Positions 17,272 to 25,772 are shown, numbered from the stretch's first letter. The stretch is 64,000 nt of DNA from Tidjanibacter massiliensis (GCF_900104605.1 NZ_LT629960.1:1178001-1242000); one strand, 5' to 3'. Notes: generated by a model from the letters alone, not told the origin. Program-made: numbers and translations.

Positions 17272-18942
17272 TCAATACCTGAAACTGCTACCGCCTATGA
17301 ATTCGCGCAGTATAGAAGTAGGAGGAATCTCCGCCGACGATATGTTCAGAAAGTTGTCGAGGAACTTCAGCAGTCTTTTGGCCTCTCCGTATTCGGGCAC
17401 CGTATTCGGCACGTTGTACAGCAACGGTTCGGCGTAACTGCGGAGCACGGGCAACTCGTAGAAAAGCGACGAATTGAACATGACGTCGGCATTCTCCTGA
17501 TACGGGAAGATGTACTTGTCCTCCCCCGCCCGCACGCTCGCCCAGCGGCGGAGCGTGGAGACCGCATCGCTGCCGCGCGTCTCGTTATCGCGCACGATGC
17601 GGCGAATCAACCGGTTGTCGGTCGTCGGGATACGGTTCATGTCGTCCATCATGATGGAAGTGAAGGCCGAGATGTATATCCGGTATTTATAGGAATCGGG
17701 CACCTTTTCCGTCAGCCGCGGATTGAGGCCGTGGATACCCTCCACGACGAGCACCGAACGATCGCTGAGCTGCAGCGGGGACTCGTGCCACTGCCGTTTG
17801 CCCGAAATGAAATCATAGCGGGGAATATCCACGCTCTGCCCGTCGAAGAGCTGTCCGAGGTGCTCGTTGAAGGTCTTCAGGTCGAGCGCATCGATGGTTT
17901 CGTAATCGAAATCGCCGTTCTCGTCGCGGGGCGTCTGCTCCCTCTCGAGGAAGTAGTCGTCGAGCGAAATCAGCACCGGGTCGAGCCCCAATATCCTCAT
18001 CTGGATGCCGAGCCGTTTGGCGAACGTGGTCTTGCCGCTGGACGAAGGCCCCGATATGAGCACGAGCCGTGCGCCGCGGCTGCGGTTGGCCGCATAGATG
18101 GCGTCCGCAATGCTGGCGAGCTTCTTCTCATGGAAAGCCTCGGCAACCTTGATGAGGTCGCTTGCCTCTCCGGCCAGAACCCGCGTATTAAGCAGGCCGA
18201 TGTTCGGCACCCCCATCACATCCACCCACTCCTTGTATTCGGTGAAGATATCGAACATCTTCTCCTGATGTATCATCACTTCGGGCTGGTCGGGGGCGGT
18301 ACGTTTCGGCACGGCGATGTAGATACCCTTGTAATACGGCTTCAGGTCGTACAGCGTCAGATAGGAGGTCGAAGGCGCCAAAGCGCCGTAAAAATACCCC
18401 ACAATGTCGGCCAGGCCGTACATGGTGACATACAGTTTCGGTCGGGTATCCATCAGCGTTATCTTGTCGTAAAAGCCCAGCCGCGAATAGACCTCCTTGG
18501 CCTCCGAGGCAAGCACCTTCTGCCGCGCGATGGGAATATCCTGCGCAATCAGGTCATTCATCCGCGCTTTGAGACGGTCTACATCCTCCTGCGACACTTC
18601 GTCCAGTCCCTCTATCTCGCAGTAAAATCCTTTGGAAACCGAGTGCGGAATACGGAACCGCCGCCCCGGAAACAGGTCGTGCACCGCCTTCTGCAAGGTG
18701 AAGAAAAGTGTCCGCTGATACACTCGGATACCCTCGAAATGCGTAATGTCGATGAACCGCACCGAAACGGGCTCGTATATCATGTAGTCGAGCTCCTTTA
18801 TGTCATTGTTCACATACGCCGCAAGATAGGGCAGGTCGGGTTCCGGAAGCATCCGGATGATATCCGAAAGCCTCGTTCCCCACTCCACCATCATGTTGGC
18901 ACCGTTGTTTTCACACGCTATACCGACCAGATTGCCATTCAT
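17272..18942 (-). CDS. Uridine kinase-like nucleoside kinase with TGS/ThrRS-like N-terminus
   Basis: 556 residues from the ATG at 18942 (MNGNLVGIACENNGANMMVE). The frame stays open about 40 codons further upstream, but that part has no family similarity and overlaps a -7 box. The N-terminal half resembles threonyl-tRNA synthetase-type TGS and second additional domains. The C-terminal half is a P-loop uridine/phosphoribulokinase-like domain with LVLISGPSSSGKTTFAKRLG as Walker A, DDYFLER and VVEGIHGLNPRLTE. Such fused proteins are widespread in Bacteroidetes and annotated simply as nucleoside kinase; the substrate is presumed to be a pyrimidine nucleoside. Confidence 0.85.
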   Translation of the reverse strand: MNGNLVGIACENNGANMMVEWGTRLSDIIRMLPEPDLPYLAAYVNNDIKELDYMIYEPVSVRFIDITHFEGIRVYQRTLFFTLQKAVHDLFPGRRFRIPHSVSKGFYCEIEGLDEVSQEDVDRLKARMNDLIAQDIPIARQKVLASEAKEVYSRLGFYDKITLMDTRPKLYVTMYGLADIVGYFYGALAPSTSYLTLYDLKPYYKGIYIAVPKRTAPDQPEVMIHQEKMFDIFTEYKEWVDVMGVPNIGLLNTRVLAGEASDLIKVAEAFHEKKLASIADAIYAANRSRGARLVLISGPSSSGKTTFAKRLGIQMRILGLDPVLISLDDYFLEREQTPRDENGDFDYETIDALDLKTFNEHLGQLFDGQSVDIPRYDFISGKRQWHESPLQLSDRSVLVVEGIHGLNPRLTEKVPDSYKYRIYISAFTSIMMDDMNRIPTTDNRLIRRIVRDNETRGSDAVSTLRRWASVRAGEDKYIFPYQENADVMFNSSLFYELPVLRSYAEPLLYNVPNTVPEYGEAKRLLKFLDNFLNISSAEIPPTSILREFIGGSSFRY

Positions 18943-19004
18943 ATCAAAAAATCTTCGTTCACATTGATTAACGCCGGATATGCACATTCCGTACATTTCC
19001 CGTA

Positions 19005-19012
19005 CAAAAATA
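19005..19012 (-). promoter_or_regulatory. Candidate -7 element of the nucleoside kinase gene
   Basis: TATTTTTG on the minus strand, about 63 bases upstream of the chosen ATG at 18942. Its position supports that start over the longer frame. Confidence 0.5.
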
Positions 19013-19097
19013 CGATAATCCCCAAAGAGTGTACCCCTCTCGCCGCGGAACCGCGCAATAATCACAAGAATGTGACCGGAATTTTATGAAATCTTAT

Positions 19098-19128
19098 TTT
19101 GGCAAAACAAAAAAACTGCCTATCTTTG
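19098..19128 (+). promoter_or_regulatory. Promoter of tRNA-Lys
   Basis: TTTG (19098-19101), a 19-base spacer and TATCTTTG (19121-19128): the full Bacteroidetes consensus, about 75 bases before the tRNA. Confidence 0.8.
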
Positions 19129-19205
19129 CACCGCTTTAGGAAAACACACCCGGTTCTTCCGCCCGCCGGAAGGACATTGACCTAAGCCCAAACTACAAAC
19201 AAGGA

Positions 19206-19278
19206 GATTCAGTAGCTCAGCAGGTAGAGCACATCCCTTTTAAGGATGGGGTCCTGGGTTCGAGCCCCAGCTGGATCA
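19206..19278 (+). tRNA. tRNA-Lys (TTT)
   Basis: 73 bases: acceptor GATTCAG/CTGGATC, D arm GCTC...GAGC, anticodon stem CATCC/GGATG around CTTTTAA (anticodon TTT), T arm CTGGG-TTCGAGC-CCCAG, discriminator A. CCA is not encoded. Confidence 0.93.
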
Positions 19279-19284
19279 CGGCAA

Positions 19285-19320
19285 AGTATCCGATAATCAA
19301 ATGATTATCGGGTACTTTAT
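19285..19320 (+). terminator. Terminator of tRNA-Lys
   Basis: AGTATCCGATAATCA / TGATTATCGGGTACT 15-bp stem (one G-T pair) followed by a T-rich tail, starting seven bases past the tRNA. Confidence 0.75.
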
Positions 19321-19922
19321 TTTATGGATATGTTATTCACAAGTATTTACAAGCCTGAGCAAATCGACAAACACAATTCAGGCATAAAATTAAGATTGAA
19401 TATCCCCCTGACGACCTATACCCTACCATTCCTACACCACTTCCATACCGCACGCCGATGGCATACTCATCAAAACAGTCAGCGTTTAAAACATTAGGAC
19501 ACAACAATATCCAAATCACTTAAAACTTGCAAAGATAATTCTTGAGTTGCTTTAAACTGAATTTGTAAATGCTCTAATTCTTCTTTAGGTCTGGAGAAAA
19601 ATTGCAATTTCAATGTAAAGATAGCAACTAAAAGAGCTGATATTCCAATAGCTATTTCCACAACCACAAATACAATAGAAATATACTCCACTGTCGTATA
19701 AGACAATCTATTTCCCGCATGTCGGAACGGGGCCCGTCCTTTACCGCCGAGCACTCCCCGAGCGGTTGGATTTATCTTACAACCCTGCAAGCCTATTCAT
19801 TGAAACATCGACAATCAGCAAGGAGCCAAAGATACAATTCCAACATAACAGACCAAGCATAAACGATAAACTATTCGGATGGAATTAACATACCGAACAG
19901 TCTGTTTACAAAATAAATCTAT
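19321..19922. other. AT-rich island next to tRNA-Lys, possible integration scar
   Basis: About 600 bases with clearly lower GC than the genes on either side, beginning right after the tRNA-Lys terminator. It holds only one weak small gene candidate (19494-19790, minus). tRNA 3' ends are common attachment sites for integrative elements, so this may be residue of one. I saw no integrase and no duplicated tRNA end. Confidence 0.35.
19494..19790 (-). CDS. Possible small membrane protein, hypothetical
   Basis: 98 residues. Residues about 33-65 form a hydrophobic segment (TVEYISIVFVVVEIAIGISA and on) followed by an amphipathic Glu/Gln-rich helix (RPKEELEHLQIQFKATQELS), a plausible single-pass protein with a cytoplasmic coiled-coil tail. 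The first 32 residues come from a GC-richer patch and look non-native, so the real start may differ or the gene may be a fragment. Codon use is AT-rich, unlike its neighbours. Confidence 0.3.
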   Translation of the reverse strand: MQGCKINPTARGVLGGKGRAPFRHAGNRLSYTTVEYISIVFVVVEIAIGISALLVAIFTLKLQFFSRPKEELEHLQIQFKATQELSLQVLSDLDIVVS

Positions 19923-19987
19923 TTGCAAAAAGAAAAATTCGCATCAGGTATCGTTTTCATCCCGAGCCTAGGAGCAAGCTTTTTTGC

Positions 19988-19995
19988 TATATTTG
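19988..19995 (+). promoter_or_regulatory. Candidate -7 element of the ABC exporter locus
   Basis: TATATTTG, 50 bases before the ATG at 20046. It lies inside a longer open frame, which argues that translation begins at 20046 and not upstream. Confidence 0.5.
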
Positions 19996-20045
19996 CGTCT
20001 GTCCGGGGCCGGACAGACAAGCCCCGTCCCGCGACGACACGAAGC

Positions 20046-21779
20046 ATGAAAGGCAACTCTCCGGCAGCAGTCTCCTTTACGAAGGCGATATCCCTTATTC
20101 CACGCGACCGAAGGCGGGGAGCTGTCGGCGTGGTCTTCGCCTCGGTGGCACTGGCACTGCTCGACTTCGTAGGCGTCGCCGCACTCGTACCGGTACTGCT
20201 GCTCATTCTCAGCGAAGACGCCACATTCAGCTATCCCGTCATGCGGTGGCTCTACGAGGCGGGGAGTTTCACCTCTTTCGGTACGTTCGTCACGGCCGTA
20301 TGCGTCGCCGTACTGCTCGTCATTATCGTCAAGAGCATCCTGACACTCACCGTATCCAACGCCGTATCGAAATACCTGCTCTCGCTCTACCGGCACTACT
20401 CTACGCGCATGTTCGACATCTACCTCTCCAAGGGGCTGCTCTTCATCCGCAACAATCACACTTCGCAACTGATTAACAACGTGAACGGCGTCTGCCTCCG
20501 TTTCACCGACGGCGTACTCGGCCAGCTCTTCTCCATCGTCACGGAGATCATCCTGCTGGGACTCGTCGCTGCCGCCCTGCTGTGGTACGACCCGCGGCTG
20601 GTTCTCCTCGCCCTGGCGGTCTTCCTGCCGCTGACGCTCGTCTATGCGCTCGTCTTCCGGCGCAGGATGAACGAGAACGGCCGCACGGAGAACAGGCTCT
20701 TCGTGGCCCAGAACAAGACGCTCTACGAAACCCTGCGCGGTTATTCGGACATCGAAATCAACAACGCGGAACGGTACGTATCCGACCGGTTTCGCGACGG
20801 TCTGCGGAACCTCACCGACTGCCGCCGCAGGGCCATGCTGGTGCGTACCGCCGCAGGGCGCATGGCGGAATTCTCGCTCATCCTGGGGGTGGTGGTCATG
20901 ATAATCGTCGGTCTGGCGAGCGGCACGGAGATGTCCGCCCTGACGGTATCGCTCGGCGTATTCGCCGTGGCGGCATACAAGATAGTACCCTCGGTAAACC
21001 GCATCGTGAACAGTTGGGTAGAGTACAAACGCAATGCCTTCGCCGCGGAGAAGATAGCGGAGACCTTTGCGGATGCACCGCAGATACGGTTCGATGCGGC
21101 CCCGGCCGGACGCCTCCCCTTCGAGCGGGAAATCAAGGTGGACGATGTCACCTTCCGTTACGAGCCCGAAGGGAAAGCGGTACTGGACCGCTTCTCGCTG
21201 ACGATTCGGAAAGGGGAAAAGATAGGCATCCGGGGATATTCGGGGGCAGGCAAGACCACCCTGTTCAACATTCTCTGCGGCTTTTTCCGGCCCGAATCGG
21301 GAGAGGTACGGATAGACGGTACGCCGCTGTCACCCGCCAACACCCGGCAGTGGCAGGACAACCTCGCCTACGTGTCGCAGGACGTCTTCATTCCCGACAT
21401 GACGCTGGCCGAGAACATTGCTTTCGGAAAACGAAGCGACGAGATAGATGCCGAGCGGCTGCAGCGGGCCATCCGGGCCGCTTCGCTCACGGAGCTCGTA
21501 GCCTCCCTGCCACAGGGTACGGACACTGTGACGGGCGAAGCGGGGTGCAGGCTCTCCGGCGGACAGCGGCAGCGCATCGGCATCGCACGCGCCCTCTACA
21601 AGAACGCATCGGTGCTGCTCTTCGACGAGGCCACCTCATCGCTCGACAGCCGGACGGAACGGGAAATCGTGGAGGCCGTCGAACGGCTGTCGGAACGCCA
21701 CAGCGAACTGACCATCCTGATAATATCGCACCGCGAGCAGACGCTCGGATTCTGCGACCGCATAATCGACATAGGGTAA
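20046..21779 (+). CDS. ABC transporter, fused permease and ATP-binding (exporter type)
   Basis: 577 residues from the ATG at 20046 (MKGNSPAAVSFTKAISLIPR); upstream in-frame codons overlap the promoter. Six transmembrane helices lie between about 20 and 310, then the nucleotide-binding domain: Walker A GYSGAGKTT, Q-loop YVSQD, signature LSGGQRQRIGIARAL, Walker B VLLFDEATSSLD and H-loop ISHR. This is the MsbA/peptide-exporter half-transporter type, working as a homodimer in the inner membrane. There is no C39 peptidase domain at the N-terminus. The S24/S26 peptidase gene follows after four bases, suggesting the pair processes and exports one product. The cargo could instead be a lipid or glycan intermediate. 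Confidence 0.85.
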   Translation: MKGNSPAAVSFTKAISLIPRDRRRGAVGVVFASVALALLDFVGVAALVPVLLLILSEDATFSYPVMRWLYEAGSFTSFGTFVTAVCVAVLLVIIVKSILTLTVSNAVSKYLLSLYRHYSTRMFDIYLSKGLLFIRNNHTSQLINNVNGVCLRFTDGVLGQLFSIVTEIILLGLVAAALLWYDPRLVLLALAVFLPLTLVYALVFRRRMNENGRTENRLFVAQNKTLYETLRGYSDIEINNAERYVSDRFRDGLRNLTDCRRRAMLVRTAAGRMAEFSLILGVVVMIIVGLASGTEMSALTVSLGVFAVAAYKIVPSVNRIVNSWVEYKRNAFAAEKIAETFADAPQIRFDAAPAGRLPFEREIKVDDVTFRYEPEGKAVLDRFSLTIRKGEKIGIRGYSGAGKTTLFNILCGFFRPESGEVRIDGTPLSPANTRQWQDNLAYVSQDVFIPDMTLAENIAFGKRSDEIDAERLQRAIRAASLTELVASLPQGTDTVTGEAGCRLSGGQRQRIGIARALYKNASVLLFDEATSSLDSRTEREIVEAVERLSERHSELTILIISHREQTLGFCDRIIDIG

Positions 21780-21783
21780 AACG

Positions 21784-22251
21784 ATGCCGGAAACCAAAAC
21801 CGTCAAGAACGAAGAGCTGTTCGCCGACGTAGAACAGATAATCGGCGAAGGAGGCCGTATCCGCCTTCGCGTCAAGGGATACAGCATGCGCCCTTTCCTG
21901 CGCAACGGCACCGACTGCGTCAACCTCTCCCCCATCGGCCTGCACAGGCCGGAACGGGGTATGGTGGTGCTGTTTCGCTACCGGGGCAGGCATATTCTGC
22001 ACCGCATATGCCGCATCGATGCCGAAGAGGCGGTCATCGAGGGCGACGGCAACTACCGCCAAAAGGAACGCATCCGCCCCGGCGACATCACGGCATACGT
22101 CGACTCCATCGAGCGCAACGGACGTCACATCGACTACGGTTCGGTCCGCTGGCATCTCCTCACGGCCTGGAGCCTCGCAGTAAAGTCCGCACGAACACTC
22201 TACCACGACTTGCGCGGAACGGGCCGCCGCTCCGGAACACCCGCAGCCTGA
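21784..22251 (+). CDS. S24/S26 family peptidase-like protein
   Basis: 155 residues. The serine box is GYSMRPFLRNG (Ser34), followed by RGMVVLFRYRGRHILHRI. At the position where bacterial signal peptidase I has its Lys base, His73 occurs (LHRI), as in the Ser-His S26B type. VIEGDGNYRQKERIRPGDI matches the substrate-binding region. No membrane anchor is evident. Proteins of this type sit next to PqqD-like and ABC genes in several Bacteroidetes. It may trim a modified peptide or act as an inactive binding protein. Confidence 0.75.
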   Translation: MPETKTVKNEELFADVEQIIGEGGRIRLRVKGYSMRPFLRNGTDCVNLSPIGLHRPERGMVVLFRYRGRHILHRICRIDAEEAVIEGDGNYRQKERIRPGDITAYVDSIERNGRHIDYGSVRWHLLTAWSLAVKSARTLYHDLRGTGRRSGTPAA

Positions 22252-22297
22252 CCTTCCGATTCGCTCCCGTTCCTGCCGGGAACAACGGCAATTTTAC

Positions 22298-22305
22298 TAT
22301 TTTTG
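22298..22305 (+). promoter_or_regulatory. Candidate -7 element for the PqqD-like gene
   Basis: TATTTTTG ending 27 bases before the ATG at 22333; the only AT-rich patch inside the locus. It suggests a second transcription start within the gene set. Confidence 0.5.
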
Positions 22306-22332
22306 CAGAAACACATTTCAATACGCACGAAA

Positions 22333-22602
22333 ATGAAAATCAAAGAGGGATACAAGATAAGGAACATCGCCGGAGAGCATGTCATCGTCTCCATCGGCAC
22401 GCTCAACGTCAATCTGACAAAAGTCGTCTCACTGAACACCTCATCAGTATGGCTGTGGGAACAGCTCAGCGGTACGGAATTCGATGCCGGCCGGGTAGCA
22501 GACCTGCTGACGGAGCACTACGAGGTGGAACGCCCGACCGCCCTGGCGGATGCCGAAACATGGATAGCACAACTCCGCAAAGCAGAGCTGATAGAGGAAT
22601 AG
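22333..22602 (+). CDS. PqqD family peptide-binding protein
   Basis: 89 residues from ATG 22333 (MKIKEGYKIRNIAGEHVIVS). The pattern of beta strands (IRNIAGEHVIVSIGTLNVNL) then helices with LNTSSVWLWEQLSG and ADLLTEHYEV is that of PqqD, the RiPP recognition element fold that binds leader peptides and presents them to modifying enzymes. In other bacteria, free-standing PqqD proteins accompany HprK-like kinases, as here (23547-24467). No precursor peptide gene is visible between the locus genes. Confidence 0.85.
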   Translation: MKIKEGYKIRNIAGEHVIVSIGTLNVNLTKVVSLNTSSVWLWEQLSGTEFDAGRVADLLTEHYEVERPTALADAETWIAQLRKAELIEE

Positions 22603-22786
22603 ACACCGAAGTACCCGGTGGTCGGGTGCTCCCGTCGGATACGCCGGTACACGTTGTCTTTTCCGCAGACGGCCGGCGGGAAAGTCCGGTGGCCGGCAGA
22701 CGGCACTCCGCCCGTTCCCCGCAGCCCCGGCACCCGGAAAGTATCGTCATTGACCGTACCGCACCCGGTACGGACCGAACCGAAAT

Positions 22787-23539
22787 ATGAAGAGACCTTT
22801 CATCGACAAATCGTGGTGGAACAACATGTCCGCCAACTTCGCAGGTGCATTTCTCGGTATCGTCGTCACTTTCGGGACGACCGCGGTCATCGACATGCAC
22901 GCCCGCAAAAGCATGGCCCGCCGGGCCGAACTGATAGCGATAGCCCATATCGACAACGACATCATGCAACTGGAAGCGATATGCGAAGAGATGCAGGAGA
23001 CCGACAGTCTGTACCGTTTCGTCTACGAACGGCATCCCGACCGCCTGGCGGAGATAAGCCGCGACACCATCGACCTGCTGCTCTCCTCGATGATACTGCC
23101 CCAGCTCCTGCTGAGCAACCAATCGGCCGAAAAGGCCTTCTCCAACAGCATGGAAACGTGGCACGACTTCAACGACCTCAACCTGCTCTACTCCATCAAC
23201 ACCTGTTTCTCGCTGAAGAACACCATATCGGACCTCTACGAAACCGTAGCCGCCTACCATACGGAAGCCTGCGACAGCACGTTCGAACAGTTCGAACGCC
23301 AGAAAAAGAGGGACGATAAACCGACGGCGCTCGTGCGCGTCCACCTCGATAACCCGGCCACGAAAGCCTACCTGCGGATACACCGAATGCACACACTGCT
23401 GCTGCCGGAACTGACGGCCCTGCTGAAGGAAGAGAACAACGCCAACAAAGAAAAAACGGGAATCACCGACAACGAACTCCAAAGGCTCTTCCCGGACATA
23501 TACGACGACGAGGACGACGAGGACGACAATAACGTATAG
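22787..23539 (+). CDS. Membrane-anchored hypothetical protein
   Basis: 250 residues. A single hydrophobic segment lies near the N-terminus (about 18-36, FAGAFLGIVVTFGTTAVID), followed by a mostly helical domain (about 45-205) and an acidic C-terminal tail (DIYDDEDDEDDNNV). The short cytoplasmic N-terminus and early anchor place most of the protein outside the inner membrane, in the periplasm. I do not recognise the family. It lies between the PqqD-like and HprK-like genes and ends seven bases before the latter, so it is probably part of the same system, for instance a scaffold for the exporter. Confidence 0.65.
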   Translation: MKRPFIDKSWWNNMSANFAGAFLGIVVTFGTTAVIDMHARKSMARRAELIAIAHIDNDIMQLEAICEEMQETDSLYRFVYERHPDRLAEISRDTIDLLLSSMILPQLLLSNQSAEKAFSNSMETWHDFNDLNLLYSINTCFSLKNTISDLYETVAAYHTEACDSTFEQFERQKKRDDKPTALVRVHLDNPATKAYLRIHRMHTLLLPELTALLKEENNANKEKTGITDNELQRLFPDIYDDEDDEDDNNV

Positions 23540-23546
23540 AGAACAT

Positions 23547-24467
23547 ATGCCGATGATATACGTAACTGTAGCCGGAGAGACATTCGGCATCAAAACAGCC
23601 AAACAGGAAGCCATGCTGCACCGCATGGAGAAGAATTACGGGCCTTTCATGACGGCGGATACCGTACCGGCCGAAAAGGTACTCTTCATCGCAGACATCG
23701 ACCGTACCGTCACGGTACCGGCCGGGGAGCCGCTCAAGACATTCGACTATGCTCTGACTGAAGATGCAGCCAGGCTCCGGATATATCCGGACCGCTGTCT
23801 CCTTTCCATCACGCACAAGGCGAGCAGCAAGACCTTCTCGATAGCCTGTCCGCTCCGTTCCGACAGTCCCGACGATACCCCCGCATATCCGGCAGACCTC
23901 ACCATGCAAGGCATCGCTCCTCCCGGACACATCCTTGACCACCTGCTCATCTTCGCGCTGTCGGTGGCCGCCGTCGGAAAGGGCATCCTGCTCATCCATG
24001 CCTCCACGATACGCTACCGCGGCAAGGCCGTCATGTTCCTCGGCGAATCGGGCACAGGCAAATCCACCCATTCGAGAATGTGGCTCGAAAACATCGAAGG
24101 GAGCACCCTGCTCAACGACGACGCTCCGGCGGTACGCATATCCGCCGACGGCACGACGGCTTACGGTACTCCGTGGAGCGGTAAAACCCCGTGTTACCGT
24201 GCCGAACACTATCCCCTGGCGGCCCTGGTCCGCATCCGGCGGGCCCCCTACAATCAAATCACCCGTCTGAACACCCTGCAAGCCTTCGGTGCGGTTCTTC
24301 CCTCCTGCCTCCCCACACTCCAGCAGGACGACCGGATGCTGGACATCCTGTGCGATGCCTTGTCGCACATGCTCTCCGCCGTACCGGTCTATACACTCGA
24401 CTGCCTGCCCAACGCCGATGCCGCCCGGGTGTCGTCCGAAGCCCTTTTCGGCAACGCACGTCAGTAA
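23547..24467 (+). CDS. HprK-related serine kinase-like protein
   Basis: 306 residues. The C-terminal half has the HPr kinase/PEP carboxykinase P-loop fold: IHASTIRYRGKAVMFLGESG then TGKST (P-loop 166-174), Walker-B-like LLNDDAPAV (188-196) and the downstream lid motif TAYGTPWSGKTP (204-215). The N-terminal half is a poorly conserved beta-rich domain. The phosphotransferase-system partner HPr is not nearby. Related kinases act with PqqD proteins, and a lasso-peptide kinase of this fold phosphorylates a peptide. Here it probably phosphorylates a peptide or small molecule; the substrate is unknown. A strong terminator follows directly. Confidence 0.8.
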   Translation: MPMIYVTVAGETFGIKTAKQEAMLHRMEKNYGPFMTADTVPAEKVLFIADIDRTVTVPAGEPLKTFDYALTEDAARLRIYPDRCLLSITHKASSKTFSIACPLRSDSPDDTPAYPADLTMQGIAPPGHILDHLLIFALSVAAVGKGILLIHASTIRYRGKAVMFLGESGTGKSTHSRMWLENIEGSTLLNDDAPAVRISADGTTAYGTPWSGKTPCYRAEHYPLAALVRIRRAPYNQITRLNTLQAFGAVLPSCLPTLQQDDRMLDILCDALSHMLSAVPVYTLDCLPNADAARVSSEALFGNARQ

Positions 24468-24468
24468 C

Positions 24469-24516
24469 GAACAACCCCGCTCCGGCAGGCTGAACCTTAC
24501 CGGAGCGGGGCTGTTC
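24469..24516 (+). terminator. Terminator closing the PqqD/HprK locus
   Basis: GAACA-CCCCGCTCCGG / CCGGAGCGGGG-TGTTC stem beginning next to the kinase stop codon; it also lies downstream of the convergent pth gene. Confidence 0.75.
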
Positions 24517-24557
24517 TCCTTCCCTCCGCTTCCGCAGAAGCCGTTTATCACCGAGTG

Positions 24558-25169
24558 TCACCTACCGGTCGGGACAGTACCGTTTTTGTCGGTTTCCGCT
24601 CCCACCCCCTTCTTGTTGAAGAGGTTCATGGTACGCTCCACCCCCTGGGTTCCGAACGACAGGACGGCCTCCGACGCCATCCCGATGACGCTGCGCAGCG
24701 TCTCCTTCTCCTCCGGAAGCCACTCGCCGAGCACATAATCCACCTGCTGTCCCTGCCGGAAATCATGCCCTATGCCGCAGCGAAGCCGCGGATAGGCGTT
24801 GGTCCCGATGCAGGCATCGATACTTTTCAGACCATTATGGCCGCCGTCGTTACCCTTCGCCCGCATACGGATGGTTCCCAGCGGCAACGCGAGGTCATCG
24901 AGCACCACCAACAATTCGGCCGGCTCCACCTTTTCTTTCCGGAGCCAGTACCGCACTGCATTGCCGCTGTTATTCATATAGGTGGATGGCTTGAGCAGGA
25001 GGAAAGTACGCCCCTTGAACCGCATCTCCGCCACATCGCCGTAACGCTCCGTCCTGAAAACAGCGTTGGATGCCGCAGCGAGGGCATCCAACACTTTAAA
25101 ACCTATATTGTGCCGGGTTTCGGCATATTCGGAGCCTATGTTCCCGAGTCCGGCTATCAGATACTTCAT
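24558..25169 (-). CDS. pth: Peptidyl-tRNA hydrolase
   Basis: 203 residues, the usual length. Motifs: LIAGLGNIGSEYAETRHNIGF with Asn10-type and catalytic His in TRHNIGF, FLLLKPSTYMNNSG (about 55-68), LVVLDDLALPLGTIRMR and KGNDGGHNGLKSI. It releases peptides from prematurely dropped peptidyl-tRNA in the cytoplasm. The gene follows rplY by 18 bases, the classical L25-Pth pairing. Confidence 0.97.
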   Translation of the reverse strand: MKYLIAGLGNIGSEYAETRHNIGFKVLDALAAASNAVFRTERYGDVAEMRFKGRTFLLLKPSTYMNNSGNAVRYWLRKEKVEPAELLVVLDDLALPLGTIRMRAKGNDGGHNGLKSIDACIGTNAYPRLRCGIGHDFRQGQQVDYVLGEWLPEEKETLRSVIGMASEAVLSFGTQGVERTMNLFNKKGVGAETDKNGTVPTGR

Positions 25170-25187
25170 GAACTGCCTGTTCTATTC

Positions 25188-25772
25188 CTACTTGCCTGCG
25201 GCGGCGGCAGCGGCGGCACCGCGTGCGGCACGCGTCATGATGACAGCGCATACCGAAGTGGTCGCCGGGGTAAGCAGCGTCAGGTTGTCGTATCTCAGGT
25301 CGCCCACGAAAATCGACTTGCCGATACCGAGGTTCGTGATATCAACTTCGAGGAAATCGGGCAGGTTCTCTACCAGACCGCTGATGCGCAGTTTGCGTTT
25401 CTGTACGGTCAGCTTACCGCCGAGCTTCACCCCTTCCGAGTTACCCACTATCTTCACGGGCACGTCTATCGCCACAGGCTTACCGGGCAGTACGCGGAAG
25501 AAATCCACGTGCATGGGATAATCCTTCACCGGATGGAACTGTACGTCGCGCATGACAGCCTGCTCCTTCCTGCCGTCGATGTCGAGCTCCACGATATACG
25601 AATTGGGGGTGAAAAGCAGCGGCTTCATCTCCTTCTCTTCGAGCGAGAAGTGTATCGGCTCCTCGTGTCCGCCGTAAATTACCGCCGGCACGCGGCCTTC
25701 GCGGCGCACGTCCTTGCTCCCCTTTTTCCCAAAATTCTCGCGCTTGGCGCCTTTAATCTGAATGGTTTCCAT
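25188..25772 (-). CDS. rplY: 50S ribosomal protein L25 (Ctc/TL5 type)
   Basis: 194 residues, the long form with a C-terminal TL5 domain: METIQIKGAKRENFGKKGSK, RREGRVPAVIYGGHEEPIHF, then HVDFFRVLPGKPVAIDVPV. The last residues are an Ala-rich tail. It binds 5S rRNA. It is the first gene of the pair with pth. Confidence 0.95.
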   Translation of the reverse strand: METIQIKGAKRENFGKKGSKDVRREGRVPAVIYGGHEEPIHFSLEEKEMKPLLFTPNSYIVELDIDGRKEQAVMRDVQFHPVKDYPMHVDFFRVLPGKPVAIDVPVKIVGNSEGVKLGGKLTVQKRKLRISGLVENLPDFLEVDITNLGIGKSIFVGDLRYDNLTLLTPATTSVCAVIMTRAARGAAAAAAAGK

